A stretch of DNA of 64,000 bases from Aphrocallistes beatrix (taxonomy: Eukaryota > Porifera > Hexactinellida > Sceptrulophora > Aphrocallistidae): the NCBI GenBank assembly GCA_963281255.1, contig OY725490.1, positions 5,518,001-5,582,000 of the forward strand, written 5' to 3'. The notes below the pieces were generated by a model that did no database searches, was not told the origin of the DNA, and worked only from the letters and a program-made list of their open reading frames with translations. Both the position numbers and the translations under genes were made by a program. Every line of letters begins with the position of its first letter. Positions within the stretch are counted from its first letter, which is position 1. Below are positions 54,553 through 64,000 of the stretch, piece by piece.

Positions 54553-54994
54553 CAAACACGCCTCGCTTGTTTTGCGCTGCGCGGCTGACGGACACTTTGT
54601 GTCCACCGTAGGCGTCCTTTTGGGACCTGGGCTCTCAGTGATTAATTATATGGTAGAGAATATCTCTAAATGTTTCTGGTATAATCGATATCACTCAATG
54701 ATGGCGTCATAACAGAATGATGTGTACTCATTTTTTAATGATAGTTGTATCATATGTAAGGATATTAATATACAAAGTCTATTAGAATTTGAACCTTCTA
54801 TTACCTAAAATTGCAAGGTTATAATCGAAAAAATGCAATTTCTAATAAGAATAATGTGACAATGGCGTTATAATTCCATGATGAGTATACATTTTTGTCT
54901 GAAGTAAGAACTTGGTGGAACCGAAGCCAAAAGACTCCAACATGCCAAAATTCAGCTTTTTATACCTGGAAGTTTCTTTAATCAATTTGTTACA
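54553..54994 (-). repeat. Hairpin-ended repeat, copy 7
   Basis: Minus orientation, from CAAACACGCCTCGCTTG to the complement of AACAAATTGATTAAAGAA. Diverged, with the TGACGTCA sites changed (GATGGCGTCAT and AATGGCGTTAT). Confidence 0.8.
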
Positions 54995-55000
54995 TATATC

Positions 55001-55427
55001 TTTTGGCTATGGCTCCATTAAGTTCTGACCTCAGATGAAAATGTCGGCTCATCAGGGAATAATGACGTCATTGTCACCTTTTTATAATCCCAAATTTCAG
55101 TTTTCGATTATAACTCTGCCATTTTAGGTGTTAGAAGGCTGAAATTTTAAGAGAATGTTAATATTGATATGTCTCACAATGATCTAACTCTCATAAAGAA
55201 TGATGATTCATCACCCTGTTATGACATCATCATTACGCATCTAAAATTGAAAATGAGCAAATTTTGTGATTGTGATTCAAGTGATGTCGATTATGACAGT
55301 AAGACGGGCTTATTTGGAGATGTTTCCTACCTTAAAATTAATCAGAGTGAGCCTAGGTACTCAAAGGGCGCCTCTGGTGGACATAGTGTCGGCCAGGCAC
55401 GCAGCTAAAGCAAGCGAAGTTCTTTTG
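55001..55427 (+). repeat. Hairpin-ended repeat, copy 8, facing copy 7
   Basis: Plus orientation, starting TTTTGGCTATGGCTCC (the first about 45 bases of the family are missing) and ending in a degraded hairpin end (GGCGCCTCTGGTGGACAT, then GCAAGCGAAG). With copy 7 it forms an inverted pair about 870 bases long. A 100-base piece of the other end lies at 55488-55587. Confidence 0.8.
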
Positions 55428-55487
55428 TCATCACTATTCAAACTCGATTAATGTATAATGTATGTGTATATATGTATTTTTATCTCT

Positions 55488-55587
55488 GTAACCAATTGAT
55501 TGAAGATTCTGCCACGCTCAGAAAGCTAATTTTTACATGTGATAGTCTTGGCTATGGCTCCACTGAGTTCTGACCTCAGACGAAAAA
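55488..55587 (+). repeat. Hairpin-ended repeat, copy 9 (short end piece)
   Basis: GTAACCAATTGATTGAAGATT through GGCTATGGCTCCACTGAG and TGACCTCAGACGAAAA; the match then stops. Confidence 0.75.
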
Positions 55588-57420
55588 CATTCCTGTTTAC
55601 AAAATTCGAATGGCGATAATATCTTCGGAAGGGACTCCATAAAGCCCCATTTGACCATCCATTGCTGCTGAACAAGAATAATTACTACAAATGACACTAT
55701 GAGTGTTATCACACCAGATTCCAATTTTTATGATGAAATATGGATATTTGTATTATTAAAACACCCCGCAATCTATAAACGCGACTTAATATTGTCATTT
55801 ATATTCCTTACAGTTAGTACTTCTAGTAGTACTTCTACAAGTATTATGACCATTATTTTATTGCAGTTAGGTTGTGATTTGTAAATATAATATATTATTT
55901 TACAATCTTTTCATTATTCAGAAATTGAAATCATTATCATCGATTTAGTAAGATTCTTAATTATAGCAATACAGTTATCGTTGGTGATAGTGCAAATTCT
56001 CAACAGACAATAAACTTGGAATATTTTAATTGAGCACTTGATTTTACTATCTCTATTATCTCTAGTATATTATCTCCAGTCTAAATTCGAATATCCTGTA
56101 GATCAATGACATAGACCAAATAGAGACATTTGTGACCTGAATATCATCTCCTGTGTCAACAGACCAATTTCCTTTCCTGACAATTTGTTACCCTATTTTT
56201 CTTATATTGTGTTGTCAATTTGAGACACTGATTCCTTGATAAAAATCTTTTTGATTATAAGTTTAGTCAAAAGAATAAGATAGTAAAAGTAAAACATAAG
56301 TAATCATTGCAATTAACTTTCGTCCTTTTATTGGACTCTTCAGGTTTGTTTGGTACGATTTAAGCTTTGATGAGTGCATGTTGTCAGTTCTATTCAATGT
56401 GTTCAGCTGAGCCGTACTAAATTTCATCTGTGCTGTACTAAATATGTTCTATGTTAAGTTTAATTTATGCTGTACTAAATCTCTTCTGTGCTTTGAGTTT
56501 AATTTTTCTGTAGTTGCTAGTAGTGTATACTATGCTGGGCCTCTTAAGTTCTGATTTACAAGTAGAGGAATGCAGTGCTGTACTTTCGCTGTATTGCAAT
56601 CATTGCTTCACTTGTAACTGTAAAGCATTGCGTCAATTGCATTCTGGAATTTGCTTTGGGTGTAGTTACTGCAGTCAACGCTCTACATCTTCGTTGCTAT
56701 GCAGTTAACGATGATGTGTTAGCGCTGCTATGCTGTTAATGGTGATGTACAAGCGTTGACTTTATCTGTTTGTAGTGGTTAAGATTGAGATATTCCGCAG
56801 AATTGCTTTTGGTGTTTGGTGGTTTATGAGCCCATTGTAGAAAATGAGGATTTAGAAAATTAAAGTAGTTATTGTAGAAAGTTGTGTAGAAAATTGAAGT
56901 AGTTCTTGTGTAGGAAATTGTGAATAAGTGTAGAAAATTGTAGTTCTTGCAAGCAATTTTTTTAAAAATACAGAAAGAACGGGATTGTGATTGGGAGTTT
57001 GGTTAGGGAGTAAAAATGTCTGGGGGAGCGAAGTGGGGCGTTTATGGTTGTTGTACCCAAGCGATATTGGTTTAGTTTGTAGGGCAACAATGTATGGACT
57101 CGGTGTATTTTGTGGAAGTGTACAGTGCTTGCTCATAGATGTCTGTGGGTTTCTCTGTTTGGTAAATCTTGCATTTGGGGAAGTGCTTTTCTACATTTTT
57201 CTTCCACATCACTTCCTTTTCGGTTTTCACCTTTCACCCTTAGGGAACTTGTAGACTGCATTATTCCGGTTTAGTAATTGCCATTTGATGTTAATCTGCC
57301 CGTTCAGGTGTTTCAGTAATCGGCTGTAGTTCTCCCCGTCTACAAGCATTGTCCGTTGCAAGTTAGCAGTACTTATGCATAGGTGTTAATGAACAATCTT
57401 ATTTGAGCTTAGTATACTCC
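55588..57420. other. Intron sequence without recognisable genes
   Basis: AT-rich at first. From about 56340 it becomes T/G-rich on the plus strand, with locally repeated words such as TGTGCTGTACTAAAT and TGTAGAAAATTGAAGTAGT. The frames here look like low-complexity translations. It could be a decayed LTR or unique intron sequence. Confidence 0.4.
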
Positions 57421-57930
57421 TTTACTAAAAGTATTCGTACACCCCAATATTCTCTATCCAAATATTTATTATATTAATATATTTATGGTATCACTAACAT
57501 TTAATAAGTAACCGATACACTAATTAGGCTTCAATTTTATTTTCTTCTCAATCAAATTACTCAGCTTATATACTTTCACCTTAATTATTCTCCCATAAAG
57601 TTAAATATCATTAGCCACCCTGTATTGCATGTATGTCACGAGTCGTCAACATTATTTATCATGGCGTTTGTGGTCAAGGTGGCACAAATTGAAATTATTT
57701 AAACTTGAAGAAAAGTATTCGAGTCGAAAGTTCATTAAATGTAGAATTCCACCTTTGAGAATGCGAATTTGAAGCTAAATTATGTGTGTTCGTTAGTGAT
57801 TAAATGCTATTTACTGATATATAAACTATGATTATAATTGCATTCGAACTTGTCTATAACGTCTACCCAAGGGACTGGTCAAAAATTGCCTTGGTATACT
57901 GGTGGCCGTTATAAGCAGGTAGGGGTTAGA
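57421..57930. mobile_element. Diverged palindromic CACTGCC element and pogo-type half copy
   Basis: 57426-57845 retains AAAAGTATTCGTACACCCCA and the order of internal blocks but is strongly diverged. 57846-57930 matches the left end of the 11671-12078 element (TCTATAACGTCTACCCAAGG, GTGGCCGTTATAAGCAGGT). Confidence 0.5.
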
Positions 57931-58123
57931 ATATACAGTATCTGGTTGTATGGATGCGATGCAGTGACATGATGTGCGTTGCTACTTATGAAGGCATTTC
58001 CCTAAGCTTTACATCTGGTGAGGAATTTCTACCTGGCGCCACTCTTGTCATATATTTATGGAAAATTTGACTCCGTTCTGTTTTATTGCTTTAGTATTAC
58101 TATAGTGATCCTGTATTGTAATC

Positions 58124-58836
58124 AGTGCCGTCGGAAGCTCCTCAAAAGTGGAGCGGCCATGGCCGCCCTGCCTACCCATTAACCTCCCCCAGCCGCACCT
58201 CTGCATACCTACTAGCCATCCCAGGGCTAGCCACTAGCCTCCCCAGGCTTCCTAACTACCGTATTTCATAATTTTAAATATCCTTTTAAGGAAGAAACTA
58301 AATTCGAAAATGTCAACAGTGCCTATTTGGGTACAGACAATGTAAAAATGAATGGTTTTGTGCTAGAGTCACCAAATGGACATCGTATGAATCTTTTATG
58401 CCAAAAACTTCCCGCTTGTTTAAAAGTAATTTGTAAGTTTAATTTACAATTTTATCCATCTCTATTCCCTGTAGGATTTATTTGAGCATTGCCTGTACTA
58501 GAGACCTATACTCACTTGGTATCGCGGTGTATTTGTGGGCTAACGCTTCGCGACACATTGAGACACCTTTTAAAGTTCAGACAATTTATAACTCCGAATC
58601 CATGGATGCAATCGTATAATTTCTTTGACGCAATTAGAGGTTTCTTTTTTAGGTGTCTGTAGCTGGTTCCCAATGGACGACTTGAACTTACGAACTTATA
58701 AACCGATGATAATTTGAGAGTTCTTTCAGAGAGTGCAAAACAGTTTCAGCACTGATAAACAACTTTGTATTTATCCGAAATTGTAGAAGCGTTAAAAAAT
58801 TCTATTAATGGTCCTTCGAAACTATGACCTAAAATG
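58124..58836. other. GC-rich block, then unrecognised intron sequence
   Basis: 58124-58262 is C-rich and starts CAGTGCCGTCGGAAGC, a possible hAT-type left end; no matching right end was found. The remainder up to 58836 shows no motif I recognise. Confidence 0.3.
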
Positions 58837-59024
58837 ACTGAGTTATATTCGAAAAACTGAAATTACTAATTATAAATAAGATGACAATGGCGTCATAATT
58901 CCACGATCAGTCGACATTTTGGTCTGAAGTCAGAACTTAATGGAGCATAGCCAAAATACTCCAAAATGCCAAAAATCTGCAGCTATCTGCGCCTATAAGT
59001 TTCTTCAATCAAATTCGTTACATA
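58837..59024 (-). repeat. Hairpin-ended repeat, copy 10 (partial)
   Basis: The minus-oriented AT-rich end of the family, containing GAGTCTTTTGG in decayed complement form and ending at the complement of AACGAATTTGATTGAAGAA, 138 bases before the ankyrin exon. Confidence 0.75.
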
Positions 59025-59162
59025 TACATGTATGCATATAAATTTATATCTATATATATACTCTAACCGGACAAAATATTGGAAATTCTTACTATTTTCC
59101 ATCATAACTAGTCATAGAGTGTTTTTATCATGATTCTATTTAAAACTTCCATTTTTCCTTAG

Positions 59163-59405
59163 GCAATAAAAGCAAAAAACATTAATTCTCTACCAGAGAT
59201 CATTTTTAGCTCTTCTGATGCATTATTAAATGAACAGAATGAATGTGGTTTTACCTCAATTCATCTCGCAGTTATTGAAGGACAACATGGGATTGTTGAG
59301 ATGCTTATTAAGAGGAAGGTTGATTTATCGATTCGTGATAGGAAAGGAAATACCCCTCTTCACATTGCCTGTCAGCGTGGTCTTGCCTCAATTGTGAAAA
59401 CATTG
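59163..59405 (+). CDS. Shark/HTK16-like tyrosine kinase, exon 2 (ankyrin repeats)
   Basis: An 81-codon exon between an acceptor (TTCCTTAG, 59155-59162) and a donor (TTG then GTAAAA at 59406), both phase 0, continuing the exon at 51846-52208. After a short helical lead (NSLPEIIFSSSDALL), ankyrin consensus follows: GFTSIHLAVIEGQHGIVEML, DLSIRD, and GNTPLHIACQRGLASIVKTL. Ankyrin repeats mediate protein binding in this cytoplasmic kinase. The acceptor is short of pyrimidines at two places but acceptable. The remaining exons, with the second SH2 and the kinase domain, are not in the window, so the next intron is longer than 4.5 kb. Confidence 0.85.
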
Positions 59406-59654
59406 GTAAAATTTTCTTTGAATTACATGTTTTGCTTTTTTCAAATATATTTTTAATATATGTGGTAAGAATATTTAAACGATCAAATTTAATATTGAGG
59501 TTGTTCAGAAATTGTACATATTTTTGAATAGCGTGGAACCTTTTTAATATGAAAAATATTCTATTCACCCATGGTCATTCCGTTTGGCATGTAACTTAAT
59601 TAAAATCCAGATATACAAACCTGAGGAGAGTAATCGATTGGAAAGAATATACAG

Positions 59655-59806
59655 TTAGCATTTGAATGTGGAGAATTCAAATTTAAAATTAAAATTAAGC
59701 ATATCTCTTACAAATTAAATGCCATTGACCATTTAAATAGCTTAGTATTATAACTATTTGTATGTTAAATTTTGAGGTGTACTAATACTTTTGTCCAGAC
59801 AGTGTA
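59655..59806. mobile_element. Palindromic CACTGCC element, right half
   Basis: From TTTGAATGTGGAGAATTCAAA to ACTTTTGTCCAGACAGTG and TA. Diverged, left half missing. Confidence 0.7.
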
Positions 59807-59854
59807 TATCCTTACTATTAAAACTCGATCAATGTTTGTGACAATATATATATA

Positions 59855-60044
59855 CAAGCGCGCTTCGCGCTTGCTTGCGCTGCGCGGCTGGCGAACATTT
59901 CGCGTACGCCGGAGGCTCCCTTCGGTCGCCTGGAGTCACATTGGTTAATTATAAGGGAGATACATCTCTAAATATGTCTATTCTACTGTGCTAATCGATA
60001 TCACTCGAAAAATCACCAAATTTGTGAATTTAAAAATTTTTTTG
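59855..60044 (-). repeat. Hairpin-ended repeat, copy 11 (GC-rich half)
   Basis: Minus orientation, CAAGCGCGCTTCGCGCTTG start, TA-rich to its left. It joins head to head with copy 12 at 60045. Confidence 0.85.
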
Positions 60045-60045
60045 C

Positions 60046-60491
60046 AGGTGGGAGTCTTTTAGCTATGGCTCCAGTAAGTTCTGAGCTCAGAGCAAAATGT
60101 CGACTCATCATGGAATTATGACGTCATTGTCACACTTTTAAAAGTTAAGCAACACAGTTATTCGAGTATATATAACTCAGCCATTATAGGAGATAGAAGG
60201 CTGAAACTTTAAAAGAATGTGTATACTAACATACCTCACATAAGATGCAACTATCATCAAAAAATGATGACTCATCACTTGTTATGACGTCATCATTACG
60301 CATCAAAAATTTTATAAATTGACAAATTTGGTGATTTTTCGAGTAATATCGATTATAACAGTAGGACAGACATATTTAGAGATGCTATCTCCCTTATAAT
60401 TAACCAATGTGACCCCAGGCGACCGAAGGGAGCCTCCGGCGGACACAAAGTGTCCGCCAGCCGCGCAGCGTAAGCAAGCGAAGCGCGCTTG
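60046..60491 (+). repeat. Hairpin-ended repeat, copy 12 (reference for the family)
   Basis: Contains TGACGTCA at 60119-60126 and 60285-60292 and TGACTCA at 60268-60274. The GC-rich end holds three adjacent palindromes: CAGGCGACCGAAGGGAGCC (GGCGCCCGAAGGGCGCC in sharper copies), GGCGGACACAAAGTGTCCGCC (60438-60458, 9-base stem, AAA loop), and AAGCAAGCGAAGCGCGCTTG, directly followed by (TA)n. Non-coding. The ends always sit in or beside TATATA. It does not match a tRNA-derived SINE by eye. Confidence 0.9.
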
Positions 60492-60526
60492 TATATATAT
60501 ATATATACATATGTATATACATATAT

Positions 60527-61024
60527 CTGTAACGAATTGATTGAAGAAACTGCCAGGCACAAAAAGCTGATTTTTGGCATGTGGGAGTCTTTTGGCTATA
60601 GCTCCACTAAGTTCTGAGCTTAGAACAAAATGTCGACTCATCATGGGATTATGACGTCATTGTCACATTTTAAAAAGTTAAGAAATACAGTTATTCGAGC
60701 ATAACTCAGCCATTATATGAGATAGAAGGAAGAAATCTTAATATAATCTGTATACTAACATATCTCACATATGATGCAACTATCATCAAAAAATGATGAC
60801 TCATCACTTTGTTGTGACGTCATCATTGCTCATCAAAATTGTAAAATTTTATAAAAATTTTTTTTGATTTTTCGTGCGATATAGATTATAACAGTAGTTC
60901 AGACGTATTTAGAGATGTTATCTCCCTTATAATTAACCAATGTGACCCCAGGCGACCGAAGGGAGCCTCCTGTGGACGCAATGTGTCCGCCAGCCGCGCA
61001 GTGCAAGCAATCGAAGCTCGCTTG
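60527..61024 (+). repeat. Hairpin-ended repeat, copy 13 (near full length)
   Basis: From TGTAACGAATTGATTGAAGA to GCAATCGAAGCTCGCTTG. It has TGACGTCA near 60653 and 60825 (TGTGACGTCATC). Confidence 0.9.
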
Positions 61025-61054
61025 TATCATATATACTATGTATATATCTATATA

Positions 61055-61377
61055 CAGTAGGACGTCAGTTATCCGAAAGGGTTGGGACCGCGGGGGTTCG
61101 GATAACTGAAATGTTCGGATAACTGAAGTTGTTATGTGATTATATAGAAAAGTTGTTTAGTAGTACTAAGTAGTCATAATGATGAATATGGATAAACTAC
61201 TTATTAGCTTATGTAAGTATCATCAATAGTATATAAAATGATGGCAGTGTAATAATTTCAATTATCAACTCAGGATGCATCATTTATACATTTATTATAT
61301 TTTAGTTTGGTCAACCAAGGGGTTCGGATAACTGAAGTGTTCGGATAACTGAAGTTCGGATAACTGACGTTCTACTG
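61055..61377. mobile_element. pogo/Tigger-type miniature element, TTCGGATAACTG family
   Basis: Ends CAGTAGGACGTCAGTTATCC and, in complement, CAGTAGAACGTCAGTTATCC, flanked by TA (61053-61054 and 61378-61379). GTTCGGATAACTGAA words repeat inside both ends. It lies in a TATATA run between two hairpin repeats. Confidence 0.9.
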
Positions 61378-61382
61378 TATAT

Positions 61383-61885
61383 CTATAACGAATTGATTGA
61401 AGAAACTGCCAGGCGCAGAAAGCTGATTTTTGGCATGTGCCTTTTGGCTCAGTCTTTTGGCTATGGCTCCACTAAGTTCTGTGTTCAGACGAAAATGTCC
61501 ACTCATAATGGAATTATGACGTCATTATCACTGTTTTATAATTAGAAATTTCAGCTTTTCCACCATAACTCGGCCGTTTTAAGTGATAGGAGGCTGAAAT
61601 TCTAATAGAATGTGTATATTAATATGCCTTACATATGATGTAACTATCAACAAAAAATGATGACTCATCACTCTGTTATGACGTAATCATTGCACATCAA
61701 AAATTTTAAAAATTGACATATTTGGTGATTATTCATGCGATATCGATTATAATTGTAAGACAGACGTTTTGAGGGATGTTATCTCCCTTTTAATTAATCA
61801 ATGTGACCTCAGGCGCCCAAAGAGCTCCTCTGGCGGACACAAAGTGTTCGCCAGCCGCGCAACGTAAGCAAACGAAGCTCGCTTG
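61383..61885 (+). repeat. Hairpin-ended repeat, copy 14 (full length)
   Basis: From TAACGAATTGATTGAAGAA to GCAAACGAAGCTCGCTTG. It contains a short internal duplication (CTTTTGGCTCAGTCTTTTGGC, near 61440) and TGACGTCA near 61517. Confidence 0.9.
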
Positions 61886-61959
61886 TAGTATGCAAATTGA
61901 AAAATGATATTTCCAGAGTATTATTCATTTTTAACATTCAATTAGTTAATTCAGTTTTA

Positions 61960-63147
61960 ATGACAGGGAGGAAACAAGATCCAACCTGGATACACTTCGA
62001 TAAGTATGTTGTGCCGGGAATATTTGGTTGGAAGGCTAAGTGCAAATTTAGTTCGTAAGGTTAATAAACATGCTTCGTCCAGGTTACTCACCTCCAAGCT
62101 GCTATGATGGGGGGGAAGTTATTCGATAGGGTACAATGTTCACTTATCAAAACTTGTAAACGAACACTCGAAGATAAAACAGTTTCATTATCTTTGGACG
62201 GGTGTAGTAATGTTCATAATGAACCTGTTGTGTGCGTCAGTGTCACAACTGATAAAGGAGATTCATTTCTGACAGAGACCATTGATACATCTGGACATGT
62301 TCATACTTCAGATTATCTTACTCAGCTTGCAGAAAATTCAATCAAGTCTTGTGGAGAGAATTTGAATGTCGTGAAAGGAAACGTGGTTACAGACAGACAT
62401 GCAGCGAACATGACAAAAATGAGGCAACAGTTAGTGCAAAATGTATCAAGTAATCTGTTAACATCAGCTGCTCCGCCCATTTGCTAAATCTGTTGGCACA
62501 AGACGTTCAAATTCCAGAAGTAAAGGAACAAGTGATCCAACTTATTAAATATTTTCGGAATATGCATCTACCGACCGCAAGATACAAAGCTTCTGGGAGT
62601 AAAACTCGTTCTTCCTCATGAGGTGCGTTGGAATACGATGAGTGATTGCTTGGAGAGCTATATCGCGAATTGGCCAATCCTTGTGAAGGTATGTGAGGAA
62701 CACCGTGATGAAATTTTATTGAACATGCTAACAAGGTCAAGAATTATTCTATAAAACGTAACGCTGAGGAGTTTTTAGTTACATAGATTAGTACCAATTT
62801 CAATAGCTTTGGATAGGATTCAAAGAGATAATACAGTTATCAGCGATACTGCGCAAGTTTGGAAACAGTTACAAGAATATTTAACGAATACAGGACAACC
62901 TACGAATATATTAACCAAGTTATACACTAGGGCGGCTCGAGCAATTACCCCTTCACACTATTGTCCTTATCGATCCAAGATACATCCAAGATACAAAGGA
63001 AATTTAATGAGTACTGAAGAGATTGGAATAACCCTGGAATATATGAATGAACGATACTCGGATACAATGGGAACGCTGGTGAAGTTTAAAGTAGGCTATG
63101 GGCCATTCAAACAATACATGTTCAACGATACTATCAGGGTTGTTTGA
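61960..63147 (+). pseudogene. hAT transposase (BED finger plus DUF659 core), copy 1
   Basis: ATG at 61960 starts a BED-type finger (DPTWIHFDKY, then GWKAKCKF) that hits a stop. After a deletion, LRPGYSPPS leads into LEDKTVSLSLDGCSNVHNEP (first catalytic region, DGWSN in relatives, here with Cys for Trp), TIDTSGHVHT, VVTDRHAANM (second Asp region), AHLLNLLAQDV and VRWNTMSDCLES (the RW block), and finally HPRYKGNLMSTEEI near the end. At least four frame changes and several stops break it. The terminal dimerisation helix is unclear. A cut-and-paste transposase remnant. Confidence 0.85.
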
Positions 63148-63270
63148 TTTAAATCAAGTGATTTAATTTATGATTTAAATCAATGAATTTTATTTGTATT
63201 TTTATATTTTTAAACAATAACTTACGAAAGATTTATACTACTGATGTAGCATTTAAAAAATACTACATAT

Positions 63271-64000
63271 ATGGCTCTACTTCGAACGGTTTGCGTTTGA
63301 AGGTTTTGCTGGCTGGACAGCAAGGTGCAAACTCTGCAAAAAGGAGATGCAAGGGATGGTAAGCCTCCTTATTCAAAACTATTCTTCGTGCAGCATGCAA
63401 GACCATCCCATAATAGTTGAAAATGAATCAATTGATTTACTAGCCGGATCAACTGCATTATCTGGAGAAGTGCCAGATACAAGTCTTTTTGCTATAGAAA
63501 AAAGACTTAGGATTACTCACATCGGTGAACATGCCATGAAGACTTCGAAATAGGAGGCAGAATTACTGGATCTCCATATTGCTCGTTATATTTACGCAAC
63601 TAACACGCCTTTTATAGCTGCTGAACATCCCGAGTTTATCAAACTAATAAAGATGCTGTGCCCAGGTTATAGACTACTTAATCGCCATGATGTAGGGAAC
63701 AAACTATTAGATAGCTTACAAGGATCCCTCTTGGATACATGTAGAAAAACTCTGGAGGATAAGGCAGTCTCCTTATCACTGGATGGATGGAGTAACGTAC
63801 ATAATGAACCTGTGGTATGTGTGAGTGGTAATTACAACTGATAAAGGAGAGAATTTTCTTACTTAGACGATTGATACCTCTGGACATAGCCACATATCAG
63901 AATATCTGGTAGAACTTGCTGAAAATGCTATTACTTCCTGTGAGGGATATTTTAGATGTCAGGCACGTAACATTGGAACTGACAACGTAGCCAATATGAT
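63271..64000 (+). pseudogene. hAT transposase (BED plus DUF659), copy 2, cut by window end
   Basis: GFAGWTARCKLCKKEM is a BED finger with its CxxC pair. Then LLDLHIARYIYATNTPF, EHPEFIKLI, LCPGYRLLNRHDVG, LEDKAVSLSLDGWSNVHNEP and TIDTSGHSHISEYL follow, the same order as copy 1 and in the same orientation. Here the region between finger and core is present, which shows what copy 1 lost. Stops after AMKTSK (63553) and at the GNYN frameshift show decay. The rest lies outside the window. Confidence 0.85.

Larger units (their letters stand above)
52209..59162 (+). other. Intron 1 of the SH2-ankyrin gene, repeat-filled
   Basis: 6,954 bases from GTAAAC (52209) to TTCCTTAG (59161-59162). It contains a GGTTGG element with a nested palindromic element, an inverted pair of hairpin repeats, diverged miniature elements and about 2 kb of non-repeat AT-rich sequence. 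No additional ankyrin or SH2 coding segments were seen inside. Confidence 0.8.

Noticed and set aside
56514..57254. Cys-rich and Val/Leu-rich frames in the intron as small secreted proteins
   Set aside because: They coincide with a T/G-rich low-complexity stretch containing local repeats, and both strands give similar chance frames.
60437..60491. GC-rich hairpins of the 0.5 kb repeat as rho-independent terminators, a tRNA or a CRISPR-like array
   Set aside because: They occur inside a dispersed eukaryotic repeat in both orientations, lack a cloverleaf and T-run, and show no spacer pattern.
60046..60491. The 0.5 kb repeat as a Helitron
   Set aside because: A 3' hairpin is present, but it abuts TATATA directly with no CTRR end, and no consistent 5' TC end or A/T insertion point could be shown.

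Overview
The window looks like AT-rich nuclear DNA from an invertebrate animal, and most of it is transposable-element debris. The animal assignment rests on two recognisable host genes, GT-AG intron signals, metazoan-type transposon families (hAT, Tc1/mariner, pogo/Tigger, PIF/Harbinger, MULE, THAP/P-like, a CR1/L2-like LINE) and long TA microsatellites. An SH2-ankyrin kinase of the Shark/HTK16 type occurs in cnidarians, sponges, insects and some other invertebrates but not vertebrates. I cannot name the species.

Host genes. (1) An intact single-exon gene on the minus strand (17374-18180) encodes a 268-residue protein resembling the endosomal trafficking regulator ENTR1/SDCCAG3. (2) Two in-phase exons on the plus strand (51846-52208 and 59163-59405) encode an N-terminal SH2 domain and the first ankyrin repeats of a Shark/HTK16-like non-receptor tyrosine kinase. 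They are separated by a 6,954-base intron packed with repeats, and the gene runs past the right edge. (3) A 139-codon reading frame at 26632-27051 looks protein-coding, but I do not recognise it.

Layout. 0-5.5 kb: THAP-domain remnant, long inverted repeat, Ty3/gypsy integrase remnant, then insertions nested three deep. 5.5-12 kb: several copies of an abundant ~0.5 kb repeat that ends in three GC-rich hairpins, a THAP-carrying element with a minisatellite, and pogo- and Tc1-type miniature elements. 12-16 kb: decayed Tc1, Tigger, P-like and hAT transposases. 16-18.9 kb: the ENTR1-like gene and its flanks. 18.9-26.4 kb: nested miniature elements and two hAT insertions with clear target duplications. 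26.6-30.7 kb: the unknown gene and a MULE transposase. 30.7-35.8 kb: a two-gene Harbinger transposon, itself broken by a 1.9 kb TTAA element and sitting inside a relative of that element. 36.5-45.8 kb: a four-level nest followed by a LINE. 46-51.5 kb: another nest holding a nearly intact Tc1-type transposase. 51.8-59.4 kb: the SH2-ankyrin gene. 59.8-64 kb: more hairpin repeats and two tandem hAT (DUF659) pseudogenes.

The most unusual material is two non-coding families flanked by TTAA. One is ~1.92 kb with GGATACCGCCC ends, the other ~1.2 kb with GGTTGGCCTTTCC ends and a central palindrome. Third is the hairpin-ended repeat, which carries paired CRE and AP-1-like sites. Target-site duplications were read directly and let the order of insertions be worked out. 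Boundaries of old repeats are approximate.
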